DNA from: Gammaproteobacteria bacterium
Lineage (GTDB): Bacteria > Pseudomonadota > Gammaproteobacteria > Steroidobacterales > Steroidobacteraceae
DNA length: 64,000 bases
Assembly (NCBI GenBank): GCA_020851435.1
Contig: JADZCS010000227.1
Location: 1 to 64,000, forward strand
Direction of reading: 5' to 3'
In this document: positions 1-12,766 of the stretch, in pieces
Layout: every line of letters begins with the position of its first letter
How positions within the stretch are numbered: position 1 is the stretch's first letter
Notes under the pieces: generated by a model
Told to the model about the DNA's origin: nothing
The model's input: only the letters and a program-made list of their open reading frames with translations
The model's database searches: none
Position numbers and translations under genes: made by a program

Positions 1-654
1 GACCGCGAGGCGCGCGCGCCGGCCTTCGGCTACGAGAACCCGCTGTCCACGCCGGTGTGGGCCGCGGTCAAGACCGGCACCAGCGTCGACATGCGCGACA
101 ACTGGTGCATCGGCTTCACGCGCCGGCACACGATCGCGGTCTGGGTCGGCAACTTCGAGGGTGACTCGATGCGCGACGTCTCCGGCGTCAGCGGCGCGGC
201 GCCGGCATGGTTCGCGCTCGTGCGCCTGCTGCAGCAGCAGGAGGGCGAAGCGCCGCCGCCACCACCCGAAGGCGTGCTCGCCTCGACCGTCGAGTTCGTG
301 CCCGCGGTGGAGCCGCGGCGCCGCGAGTGGTTCCTCGCGGGCACCGAGGTCGAGCGTGTCGCGCGCGCCGAGGATGCGGCGCGCCGGCCGCGCATCGTCG
401 CGCCCGAGCACGGGCTGGTGGTCGCGCTGGATCCGGACATTCCGCCTGCGCGGCAGCGCCTGCCGCTGCTCGCGGACAGCAGCGAGGCCGGGCTCACGTT
501 CACGGTCGACAGCCAGGTCATCGGCGCCGCGGCGGGCGGCACGACCTGGCGTCCGACGCCGGGCCGGCACCGCATCGCGCTGACCGACAAGCGCGGCGCC
601 GTGCTCGACGAAGTGGAAGTCAGCGTGCGCGGCGGCACGGCCGGCGCGCGCTGA
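1..654 (+). CDS. pbpC: Penicillin-binding protein 1C, C-terminal part (5' truncated by window edge)
   Basis: Open from base 1; KTGTS transpeptidase motif, 'DNWCIGFTRRHTIAVWVGN' and C-terminal PBP1C-like domain; stop TGA 652-654. Confidence 0.85.
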   Translation, partial: DREARAPAFGYENPLSTPVWAAVKTGTSVDMRDNWCIGFTRRHTIAVWVGNFEGDSMRDVSGVSGAAPAWFALVRLLQQQEGEAPPPPPEGVLASTVEFVPAVEPRRREWFLAGTEVERVARAEDAARRPRIVAPEHGLVVALDPDIPPARQRLPLLADSSEAGLTFTVDSQVIGAAAGGTTWRPTPGRHRIALTDKRGAVLDEVEVSVRGGTAGAR

Positions 655-656
655 GC

Positions 657-1979
657 TCAGCGCGCCTGCGCGGCCTGTTCCTGCGCGAAGGCCTCGCGAT
701 AGGGCCGGCGCGCCGCCAGCAGCAGCGCCGCGGCCAGCGGGCCGCTGAGCCCGACGATCCAGGCCATCGACTCGCCGACGCGCAGTTCGTCGCCGAACAC
801 CTGGTCGGTGACGAAGCCCGTCAGGAACGAGCCCAGCCCGATGCCGGCGAGGTTGACCCAGAACAGGTAGACGGCCGAGACCTGGCCTCGCAGGCGGTTG
901 GGCGTGACAGCCTGCAGCGCGACGGCCGCGGCCGCGAACGAGAAGCTCGAGCACAGCATGAAGGCGGCGAAGACCGCGAGCGCCGACCAGCCGTCGCTCG
1001 CCAGCGTCGCGGCCAGGCCGGTCGGCACGATCGCCAGTCCGCTCAGGATGCCGGGCCACAGCTCGGCATCGGCGACGCCGCGGCGGCGAAGACGGTCGGC
1101 CAGCGCGCCGCCCGCGAAGATGCCGACGCCGCCGCCGATCGCGAGCGTGAAGCCCAGCGCCGTGCCGAATTCCGCGGGCGTCAGGCCGTGCGCGCGAGAG
1201 AGATAGGGCGCCATCCAGAAGCTCATGGCGTTGAAGGCCAGCGCGAGCAGGGCGACGCCCGTGAAGTGCCTCGCGAACAGGCCGCGCCGCGCGCGCAGGA
1301 AGCGCCAGGCCTCGCCGGCCGGCGGTGCGACCAGCTGCACGTTGCCCTGCCTGGCGGGCTCGCGCAGCGTCGCGATCCACGCCGCCACGAGCAGGCCCGG
1401 CAGGCCCACCACGAAGAAGGTCACCTGCCAGGCGCTGATCGAGCCGACCAGCGGCAGCACCAGCGGCGGCGATCCCGCGAGCCGGCCGACCACGGCGCCG
1501 CCGATGATCGCCGCGAGCCCGATGCCCAGGTAGACGCCCGTGGAGTAGAAGCCCATCGCGCGTCCGCGCCTCTCGGGCGGGAAGCAGTCGACGATCATCG
1601 AGTAGGCCGCCGGCCCCAGCGCGGCCTCGCCGACGCCCACGCCCACGCGCGCGAGGAACAGCTGGCCGTAGCTGCGCGCGAGGCCACAGGCCGCGGTGGC
1701 CAGGCTCCAGGCCAGCACGGCCCAGGCGATCAGCCGCCGGCGGTCGCCGCGATCCGCGAGCCGGCCCATGGGGATGCCCACCAGCGTGTAGAACACGGCG
1801 AAGGCGAAGCCCTGCAGCAGGCCTACCTGGGTGTCGCTGAGGCCGAGGTCGGCCTTGATCGGGCCGACCAGCATGGACAGGATCTGGCGATCGACGTACG
1901 ACAGCGTGTACGCGACCGTCAGCACGCCGGTCGCATACCAGGCGTAACGCGGCGCGGGCCAGGCCTGCGGGTCGCTCAC
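657..1979 (-). CDS. MFS transporter (spinster-like)
   Basis: 440 aa, 'YVDRQILSMLVGPIKADLGLSDTQVGLLQGFAFAVFYTLVGIPMGRLADRGDRR' MFS signature, ~12 hydrophobic segments. Confidence 0.9.
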   Translation of the reverse strand: MSDPQAWPAPRYAWYATGVLTVAYTLSYVDRQILSMLVGPIKADLGLSDTQVGLLQGFAFAVFYTLVGIPMGRLADRGDRRRLIAWAVLAWSLATAACGLARSYGQLFLARVGVGVGEAALGPAAYSMIVDCFPPERRGRAMGFYSTGVYLGIGLAAIIGGAVVGRLAGSPPLVLPLVGSISAWQVTFFVVGLPGLLVAAWIATLREPARQGNVQLVAPPAGEAWRFLRARRGLFARHFTGVALLALAFNAMSFWMAPYLSRAHGLTPAEFGTALGFTLAIGGGVGIFAGGALADRLRRRGVADAELWPGILSGLAIVPTGLAATLASDGWSALAVFAAFMLCSSFSFAAAAVALQAVTPNRLRGQVSAVYLFWVNLAGIGLGSFLTGFVTDQVFGDELRVGESMAWIVGLSGPLAAALLLAARRPYREAFAQEQAAQAR

Positions 1980-1983
1980 GCGG

Positions 1984-2829
1984 TCAGTAGCGCGGCGGCA
2001 TGGCCAGCGGCTGGCCGTAGGGCTTGAGCTCGTCCGGCAGCGCGGGCCGGTGCTCGGGGTTCCAGGTGTGTGGCTTCTTGACCGTGTCGAAGGTGTTCAC
2101 GAGCGGGCCGCCGATCGTGCGCACGAACAGGTTGTAGCCGGTGTCGGTGCCCGACGGCCCGTGGTAGACGTCCTCGCGCCACCAGGCGTAGCCGCCGCGC
2201 TTCATGCGGCCGAGGTCGGCCCACACGTACTCGCCGTCCAGCACGTAGAGTTCCTCGACCATCGGATGCGTCCACTGCGGCTTCCACATGCCGGCGGGCA
2301 CGCGGTGCGGCGGCGAGCAGTACAGGAAGGAGGTTTCCTTCGTGTACGGGTCGGTGCGCAGGTGCTTGATGGCTACGCCCCTCGCGAGTTGCGGATCGAC
2401 CAGGCCGGGATCCCAGTCCATCGCCAGCGGATCGACGTGCCGGACCAACAGCTGCTCGTCGAAGGGCTGCGCGGGATCGCCGGTCCGCGTCTCGGCCTTG
2501 CCATAGAGCATGGTCAGCAGCACGGCGCCGCGTTCGGAACGCGCGCCCTCGCGCACGAAGCCGGCCGGCAGGAAGCCGTAGCTGTGCGTGTCGTACAGCT
2601 GGCCGCCGATCTCGATCGCGCCCTCCAGCACCAGGAATTCCTCGTGCGTGCCGAGGTGCTCGGCCGCGGGCCGGGCCCAGCCGGCCGGGTAGCGCACGAC
2701 CTGCGTGCTGCTGCCGTCCACGTCGTCGTGGGACAGCATCTTGGTCGACACCTCCGGCCGCGCCAGGCCGAGGCCCGCCTGCCACGGCAGCATTTGCGAC
2801 TGGATGAAACAGATGTGGGGACGCGCCAT
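1984..2829 (-). CDS. Cupin-domain protein (DUF4437-like), two cupin halves
   Basis: Likely start MARPHICFIQ at 2829; cupin-like 'GTHEEFLVLEGAIEIGG' and 'MVEELYVLDGEYVW'. Confidence 0.65.
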   Translation of the reverse strand: MARPHICFIQSQMLPWQAGLGLARPEVSTKMLSHDDVDGSSTQVVRYPAGWARPAAEHLGTHEEFLVLEGAIEIGGQLYDTHSYGFLPAGFVREGARSERGAVLLTMLYGKAETRTGDPAQPFDEQLLVRHVDPLAMDWDPGLVDPQLARGVAIKHLRTDPYTKETSFLYCSPPHRVPAGMWKPQWTHPMVEELYVLDGEYVWADLGRMKRGGYAWWREDVYHGPSGTDTGYNLFVRTIGGPLVNTFDTVKKPHTWNPEHRPALPDELKPYGQPLAMPPRY

Positions 2830-2894
2830 GCTAGCCTCCGTGCGTGGGCGCGCCGCGCCCTCCATGTGTGCACGGATATTGCCACGGGTGACCC

Positions 2895-3755
2895 ATGGCG
2901 GCACTGCTCGATCACGCCGGCTTCGTCGGCCGCGACATGACCAGGATGCGCGCTGCGTTCACGCGCCTGGGGTTTTCGCCCACCGAGGCGCGCGCGCTGT
3001 CGCGTCGCGAGGCGGGTCAGAGCGTCCCGCTCGGGCAGTCGAGCGCGCACATCGTGTTCGGCGATACCTACCTCGAACTCAGCGCGGTCGAGACCGACTC
3101 GCCGACGCACCACCTCGCGGGCTACGCGGGCCGCTACGAGGGCCTGCACATCCTGGCCCTGCGCGATGCGGAGCTGCAGGCCGCCCATGCCGCCGCGGCG
3201 CGCGCGGGCGCGGCACCGATGCAGATCGCGGAGGCTTCGCGCGAGGTCGACTACGGCGCCGGCAGCCGGCCGGGACTGGCACGCTTCGATTGGTTCGCGC
3301 TGCCGCAGGCCGATTCGCCCGAAGGCCTGACCTGCCTCATGCGCCACCTCACGCCCGAACTGGTGTTCCAGCCGGCCGTGCAGCGCCACGCCAACGGCGC
3401 CCTGGCGCTGGACGCGGTCTGGGTCACCAGCGCCACGCCCGAGGCCACGGCGCGGCGTTTCGCGGGCTGGGCCAACGGCCGCGTCGAGCGCAGGAGCCGG
3501 GGATTCAGCGTCGCGCTGGGACAGGACCGCGGCCGCATAGAGGTCGTCGATCCGGCGGCCTTCGCCAGCCATTTCGCCGGCGCGCAGGCGCCCGCCGAGG
3601 CTTCTTTCGCCGGCCTGACGCTGCGCGTGGCCGACCTCGCCGTCACGCGCGCGCTGCTCGAGTCGCGCGGCGTGCCCCACGGCGGTTCGCTCTCGGGCGG
3701 GCTGTGGGTGGCGGCCACGGAGGCGGCCGGCGCGGTGCTGGAGTTCGTGGCCTGA
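2895..3755 (+). CDS. VOC/glyoxalase-like domain protein
   Basis: 'LLDHAGFVGRDMTRMRAAFTRLGFSPT...FGDTYLELSAVE' typical of glyoxalase_3/VOC family. Confidence 0.75.
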   Translation: MAALLDHAGFVGRDMTRMRAAFTRLGFSPTEARALSRREAGQSVPLGQSSAHIVFGDTYLELSAVETDSPTHHLAGYAGRYEGLHILALRDAELQAAHAAAARAGAAPMQIAEASREVDYGAGSRPGLARFDWFALPQADSPEGLTCLMRHLTPELVFQPAVQRHANGALALDAVWVTSATPEATARRFAGWANGRVERRSRGFSVALGQDRGRIEVVDPAAFASHFAGAQAPAEASFAGLTLRVADLAVTRALLESRGVPHGGSLSGGLWVAATEAAGAVLEFVA

Positions 3756-3789
3756 ACCTGCCGGCACGGTGCCGGGTCGGTTATCCTAG

Positions 3790-6381
<2,592 letters not shown>

Positions 6382-6383
6382 GC

Positions 6384-6866
6384 ATGCGCGCCCGGCTCGC
6401 ACTGCTGGCCCTGCTCGCGACGCTGGCGGCTGGCTGCGGCTTCCACCTGCAGGGCGCGGCCACGCTGCCCGAGCGCCTGCGCGTGGGCTACCTCGACGCG
6501 CCGGACCGCTACAGCGACCTGCACGATGCGCTGGCCGAGGCCTGGACGGCCTCCGGCGGCCGGCTGGTGCCGACCGCGGGCGAGGCCGCGGCCGTGCTCA
6601 GGCTGCGCCGCGACGAATCGGGCGAACGCGTGCTGTCGATCTCGGCGAGCAACACGCCGCGCGAGTACGAGGTGTACTACACGGTGGAGTATTCGGTCAG
6701 CGTGGCCGGCAAGGAAGTGCTGCCGCCGCAGGTGCTGACGCTGACGCGCAGCTACAGCTACGACGAGACGGCCGTGCTCGCCAAGGAGCACGAGGAGCGC
6801 CAGATCCGCGAGGCGATGGCCCGCGAACTCGCGGCCCTCATGATGCGCCGGCTCGCGGCGCTCTGA
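6384..6866 (+). CDS. lptE: LPS assembly lipoprotein LptE
   Basis: Lipobox 'LAAGCGFHLQGAATLPERLRVGYLDAPDRYSDLHDAL', immediately downstream of leuS. Confidence 0.92.
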   Translation: MRARLALLALLATLAAGCGFHLQGAATLPERLRVGYLDAPDRYSDLHDALAEAWTASGGRLVPTAGEAAAVLRLRRDESGERVLSISASNTPREYEVYYTVEYSVSVAGKEVLPPQVLTLTRSYSYDETAVLAKEHEERQIREAMARELAALMMRRLAAL

Positions 6867-6874
6867 GCGCCGGC

Positions 6875-7327
6875 ATGCGCCTGCTCGACGAGCCCGCGCT
6901 GCGCAGTGCCCTGGTCGCACTGCTCGGGCGCTACGGCCTGACGATCGAGTGGGTCGGCGACGGCCAGTCGATCCGCGGCTCCTACCACGGCGAGCCCGAG
7001 GCCGGCCTGCTGCAGAGCACGCTCTACCTGCGCCACGACACGCCCCTGCACTCGGCGCTGCACGAGGCCTGCCACTTCATCTGCATGGACCCGGCGCGTC
7101 GCGCCGCGCTCGACACCGATGCCGGCGGCGACTTCGCCGAGGAGGACGCGGTCTGCTACCTGCAGATCCTGCTGGCCGGCGAGCTCGGCGTCAGCCGCGC
7201 CGACGCCTGCGCCGACATGGACGAGTGGGGCTATACCTTCAGGCTGGGTTCCGCCGGCAAGTGGTTCGAGGCGGATGCCGCCGATGCCCGCGCCTGGCTC
7301 GTCAACCGCGGGCTGGCCGCCGCATAA
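6875..7327 (+). CDS. Hypothetical protein, putative zincin-like (HExxH) metallopeptidase
   Basis: 150 aa; '[19 protein letters not shown]...[14 protein letters not shown]' with HExxH and downstream Glu-rich helix; 9 nt after lptE. Confidence 0.75.
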   Translation: MRLLDEPALRSALVALLGRYGLTIEWVGDGQSIRGSYHGEPEAGLLQSTLYLRHDTPLHSALHEACHFICMDPARRAALDTDAGGDFAEEDAVCYLQILLAGELGVSRADACADMDEWGYTFRLGSAGKWFEADAADARAWLVNRGLAAA

Positions 7328-7370
7328 GCGGGTCCTTGAGCCGGCGCCCACCTCGGGCCACACTGCGCGC

Positions 7371-8738
<1,368 letters not shown>

Positions 8739-8832
8739 GGCGGGGAGCGGTTCGGTAGAGGTTCAATTTCGGGACAGATAGCCGATTCGTAGGTGTATAC
8801 GAATTGGTGGTCAATGACGACTGCGTGACCAT

Positions 8833-9567
8833 CTACCGACTTTCCTCAGCAGCGCCTTCGTTGTCGTTTTCTGCGGACGGAGGCGCGTACAGACGGGCGG
8901 GGCGCGGTGACTCGACTGGCAGTAGATCGCGCTCAAGCACGATTATGCCGACGTCCTCCCGCCGCCGGTTCGGCGGATACGGACCCGGCACCGTGAAGAC
9001 TCCCATCACCGGGGTGAACGGGTAATAGAGCGTTACTCCGGTCGGTGCGCGCGGAAGTTTGCCCGAGCCTTCAACGATTGTGATTGTGTCACCGAGGCAC
9101 GCCTGGCACAGCGCGGCGTCTACCGTCGCTGCAAGCACTGCGCGACGATCGGACCAGCGAACCGCTCCATAGACAAGCACCGTTCGTCCGTCGTATTCAG
9201 ATGGATGTGCGATCAGCCTCGACAGTGACGGTGAGCAGATTTCCTGCATCTGAATCCTGTCGGGATTCCAGAACGGCCACTCAACCTCCACGCACCCCAT
9301 GTCGTTGAACCGATACGCAGCATCACGTTGCCTGGTCTCGATGACCGCCCATACCGCAGCGACCAGGAACAACAACACCGCAAGACCCGCCATCACGTTG
9401 CGACGCAACGGAACGGCTGTTTCATCCGAGTCCACATTGCCAGTTTTCAGCACGTTGGATGTCCCGCGGCAGCTACCGGTGGAGATGGTCCGTAACGATA
9501 GCGGCATACTCCAGCCGGTATCGCCATGTACACTGCGACCAGACAGTCTGCTCTGGTAGCGGGCCAT
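8833..9567 (-). CDS. Hypothetical membrane-anchored protein with OB-fold-like/CxxC domain
   Basis: N-terminal TM (MAGLAVLLFLVAAVWAV) then 'CSPSLSRLIAHPSEYDGRTVLVYGAVRW...ALCQACLGDTI'. The exact start is uncertain; a start at the internal MAGLAV is likely. Confidence 0.6.
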   Translation of the reverse strand: MARYQSRLSGRSVHGDTGWSMPLSLRTISTGSCRGTSNVLKTGNVDSDETAVPLRRNVMAGLAVLLFLVAAVWAVIETRQRDAAYRFNDMGCVEVEWPFWNPDRIQMQEICSPSLSRLIAHPSEYDGRTVLVYGAVRWSDRRAVLAATVDAALCQACLGDTITIVEGSGKLPRAPTGVTLYYPFTPVMGVFTVPGPYPPNRRREDVGIIVLERDLLPVESPRPARLYAPPSAENDNEGAAEESR

Positions 9568-9590
9568 CCGCAGTGCTGAGTTCAGTAGAG

Positions 9591-10077
9591 ATGCTTGTGA
9601 AGTCTAGCGAATTCCGCGCTCTCTCAACAATCATGGGCATATTGACACTGCTCGCCGCCGCCGGTGCGGGAAGAGAATCGCATCGATCAGCGGGAAGTAT
9701 GCACACCCTCGCTTCCTCGCCTGTTGGCGAACCCAGCGGAGTACGAGGGGCGGTTCCTCTGGGTCGTCGGGTCGGTCGCTTGGTCAGAGCGCGAGGCATT
9801 CCTGGCGACCAGCACTGATCTTGCCCTTTGCCCGGAATGTGCCACCAATGTCATCCGCCTTGCGAATGGTCCGTCCCGACTGCCGCCCGCTGGCGAAGGT
9901 GTTGTGCGCTACCATCCACTGGCGTATGTGGCGGGTAGGTTTCGGCTGGATAGAGCAGGAGCGGGGGAGCCGAAGCTTGAGGTCGGTGTGATTGAATTGG
10001 AGCGGGACGTTCACCTCCTGCCTGCACTACCGAATGCACAACCCTATGTATCGCAACGCGGATCAGAGGGCCCCTGA
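9591..10077 (+). pseudogene. Divergent paralogue of the 8833..9567 protein, apparently frameshifted and shortened after the N-terminal TM (intact C-terminal ORF 9664..10077)
   Basis: Frame of 9591 gives 'MLVKSSEFRALSTIMGILTLLAAAGAG'; frame of 9664 gives 'REENRIDQREVCTPSLPRLLANPAEYEGRFLWVVGSVAWSEREAFLATSTDLALCPECATNVI', clearly similar to the opposite-strand protein. Confidence 0.5.
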
Positions 10078-10147
10078 GCGTGACCCAAGCGTAGGTTGAG
10101 TGGGGTCCCGAGAATTTGGGGCGCACCGGGGCGATTCGCGAATGCGA

Positions 10148-10639
10148 TCAGAATAGTGTGGCGACCCCGACCGCCAGTACGAACGTCGATACACCAATCC
10201 AGAATCGCACGAATGCCCGGCGGCTGATGCGCGCTCCCGACAGGAGTTGAAGCCAGTAGCCGTCATAGGTGTTTCTTCCGGCCAGTCGCGCCAGCGCGAG
10301 AGTCAACGGCAACGACAGGAAGGCAAAGAGACCGATGAGCAGAAACGTCCACTTGCCAGGATTCGCGGGCTCAACGATCGACGACAACAGATAGCTGGCA
10401 AGTGGTGCCGCTACCAAAATCGCGCCAAAGATTGCGAAGATGACCTTCGGCCAAAGGGTGTTACCCGCTGTAGCGGATCGCGGCGATTCTCGATCCTGGC
10501 CAGACCATAATGCGCGGAACCCCTGAATAACCAGCCCAAGCGCAATCATCGCGATCGCAGCGGCCAGAAAGTTAGCAATCTCTATTGCCATATCAGCGCT
10601 GTTACGAAAGATGCTCGGGTTGACTCGCTGCTGCCCCAT
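10148..10639 (-). CDS. Hypothetical integral membrane protein (~4 TM)
   Basis: Hydrophobic segments 'IANFLAAAIAMIALGLVI', 'VIFAIFGAILVAAPLASYLL', 'WTFLLIGLFAFLSLPLTLAL', 'FWIGVSTFVLAVGVATLF'. Confidence 0.6.
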   Translation of the reverse strand: MGQQRVNPSIFRNSADMAIEIANFLAAAIAMIALGLVIQGFRALWSGQDRESPRSATAGNTLWPKVIFAIFGAILVAAPLASYLLSSIVEPANPGKWTFLLIGLFAFLSLPLTLALARLAGRNTYDGYWLQLLSGARISRRAFVRFWIGVSTFVLAVGVATLF

Positions 10640-10674
10640 TCAACGGGCGCCGGGGCTCTGTGCAAGCCGCTTCC

Positions 10675-11439
10675 TCAGGGAACGAGCCTCACCTGCAATT
10701 CTGCCAGTCGATCTTCGAGCATGTGTTCGGTTGGATCGCGGAACTCGAGTGAGAAGAACCGGCCATCCACCAGCCATACCTTGCCGTCGTTTCTGGCTCC
10801 CTGCGCCGTGGTCAGGCTGAACTCAGCCAGCACCCTTTCGCCCTCGGCACCGCTGAGGCGCAGCGAGCTGTCGATTACTGGCTTTCCGTCCTTCATTTCG
10901 TAGACGTTCACTTCTCGGCCGCCATCCAACCGCTGGACCAGATTGATTCGCGCTATCCGTTCGCTTAAATTGCCTGCGCGTTCGGCATCGAGCTGCGCGA
11001 TCACCCCGTCCAGAATCTTCCTCTCCAGCGGTTTGAAGCCGGGTGTTCCCTTCCGGAAGAACGCAGTGAGTGACCGAAAGGCATCCATGGCCAACGCCCC
11101 GCGCCCGCGAGACCAACGCCGGCTCCGACGGCTCAACGGTTGTCCGATCGCGTAGTCCAGGAACACTCCCCAGTAGTAGCCGCCCCAAAGGCACATCGGG
11201 AGATAGTAAAACACCACGCCTGCCGCATTTGCCCAGTATTTCGGATCCTGCGGTCCCCGACCAGAGAAGTGAAGCGAAATCGCGCTGAGTCCCACCCACA
11301 CTACTGGTGCGAACCAGGTCACACCCGCGCTGACCGCTGACCCTCGATTCCGCCAAACGCCGCGCTTGCGAAATAGCCATAGTGTCCAGCCAATGAATGC
11401 GGACCACGCTATCACCCAGAGTACCGCCCACGCGCTCAT
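10675..11439 (-). CDS. Hypothetical membrane protein with soluble C-terminal domain
   Basis: N-terminal TM segments, then ~150 aa soluble region 'DAFRSLTAFFRKGTPGFKPLERKILDGVIAQLDAE...'. Confidence 0.6.
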   Translation of the reverse strand: MSAWAVLWVIAWSAFIGWTLWLFRKRGVWRNRGSAVSAGVTWFAPVVWVGLSAISLHFSGRGPQDPKYWANAAGVVFYYLPMCLWGGYYWGVFLDYAIGQPLSRRSRRWSRGRGALAMDAFRSLTAFFRKGTPGFKPLERKILDGVIAQLDAERAGNLSERIARINLVQRLDGGREVNVYEMKDGKPVIDSSLRLSGAEGERVLAEFSLTTAQGARNDGKVWLVDGRFFSLEFRDPTEHMLEDRLAELQVRLVP

Positions 11440-11702
11440 CTCACTGCAGCCTCAAGGCCCGGGGCGTTCGCGATTCGTGGTTCTCTGCTGCTATTCATCG
11501 CGCATCTAGTAATAGACTACGAAGGTACGGCAATAATTTCGGACGCGGTGCCCCAACCACTAGCACCTATTGCTCCTGCATCGTATGAAGAACTGAGCCT
11601 GCACATGCAGCGGCAAGACTTCTTTTGGCTGCGTCGCGGGGCGACATAGTGCTCGATACTCTGCAGCGGACATGCGTTTTTTCGTCTCTATTGCTCGAAA
11701 GA

Positions 11703-12065
11703 ATGTTTCGGGCGATCTCCGACGACGGTTTCTCGAAGTGGAAGGCAGGTGTCGTAACTATCGGAACAGAAGCGCTTCTAGTACTTGTTTCGGCCGCAAC
11801 TGTATCGGTAACGTTTGGATCAAGGCTCTACCTTCCGCGGTCAGAGCCGCAACGAGTCATTGTCGCCATAGCGATCGTCGCGACCCTGCTAGCGCTAAAT
11901 TGGCAGAGTGAACGACGTTGGGTCCTGAGATGTCAGGTGGAGTTGGATGGCTGGTCCTCGAAAAGAAGGCGCCTCAGGACTGTAGTGCTTCTGACGGCAA
12001 TCGCGGCAACTGTGGTAGCGGCGGGAATCTCTGCCAAGATCGTATCGCAGGAGTTCGGGCCATAA
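11703..12065 (+). CDS. Hypothetical membrane protein (~3 TM)
   Basis: 'MFRAISDDGFSKWKAGVVTIGTEALLVLVSAATVSV...VIVAIAIVATLLAL...RTVVLLTAIAATVVAAGI'; start uncertain (ORF open from 11625). Confidence 0.45.
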   Translation: MFRAISDDGFSKWKAGVVTIGTEALLVLVSAATVSVTFGSRLYLPRSEPQRVIVAIAIVATLLALNWQSERRWVLRCQVELDGWSSKRRRLRTVVLLTAIAATVVAAGISAKIVSQEFGP

Positions 12066-12247
12066 TACGCCACTTGACCAGCATGCTGGAACTCGCCGAG
12101 GGGCTGCCGAGGGACTATTGATCCGACCTGAATCGCCTCGGGTTTCCCCGGCCGTCAGTAGGCAGACCGGATGTCCGATCAGGATGTGTCTGTGAAATCT
12201 GGTTCGGTTCAGTACCGCTCGGCGCAATGTCAACGGGGTGGCTAGAT

Positions 12248-12415
12248 ATGGATAACCTCAAGCCCTGGCGCTCGCCAAAAGCCTGGCTTAAGTCAGCCGC
12301 AACGGTCGGCATCGTCTGGTCTTTGGTGTACTTGATGACAGGGAGCTTGCGGGCAGCCACAACAGCCTCCGTCATCGTTGTTGTGGCTGGGATCGTTGGT
12401 GCGATGTATACGTGA
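12248..12415 (+). CDS. Small hypothetical membrane protein (~55 aa)
   Basis: 'MDNLKPWRSPKAWLKSAATVGIVWSLVYLMTGSLRAATTASVIVVVAGIVGAMYT', two hydrophobic helices; only the ORF supports it. Confidence 0.35.
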   Translation: MDNLKPWRSPKAWLKSAATVGIVWSLVYLMTGSLRAATTASVIVVVAGIVGAMYT

Positions 12416-12766
12416 GTCGATATTTGAGCGACCAACCGATGCCCGCCACTGCGACGCCCAGCGCGCCTCGTGACCAGGTCCTTCGCCGCGCGGAGTAAGG
12501 AAAGTGGGAAGCAGAGGGCTTCGTAGCGGATTCAGTTTGGGGTTCCGCACCGGCTCGCTGTGCTTTGCCGCCGGGAGAGCATCAACACTGAATTAGCGCC
12601 CGAGCTCCATGGCGTTCACTCTCCGACCCCGCTGCTTCCTCCCAGGCCACCACAGACATGTTGCTTCGGTCGTCGCTGGCGAGGCGCACGCCACGCACGG
12701 GCGCAACAACGTGCGACCGAGCAGTGGCGTGCATCGCTCAACCCCCATGGACGCCGACCGAGCGCC

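Noticed and set aside
207-2027. 606-aa plus-strand ORF overlapping pbpC and the MFS gene
   Set aside because: Arg/Ala-rich out-of-frame translation; MFS on minus strand is clear.
12430-12766. Coding potential in the gap after the small membrane ORF
   Set aside because: ORFs here are short, inconsistent and antisense to the tricorn 3' end; no start/SD/domain support.
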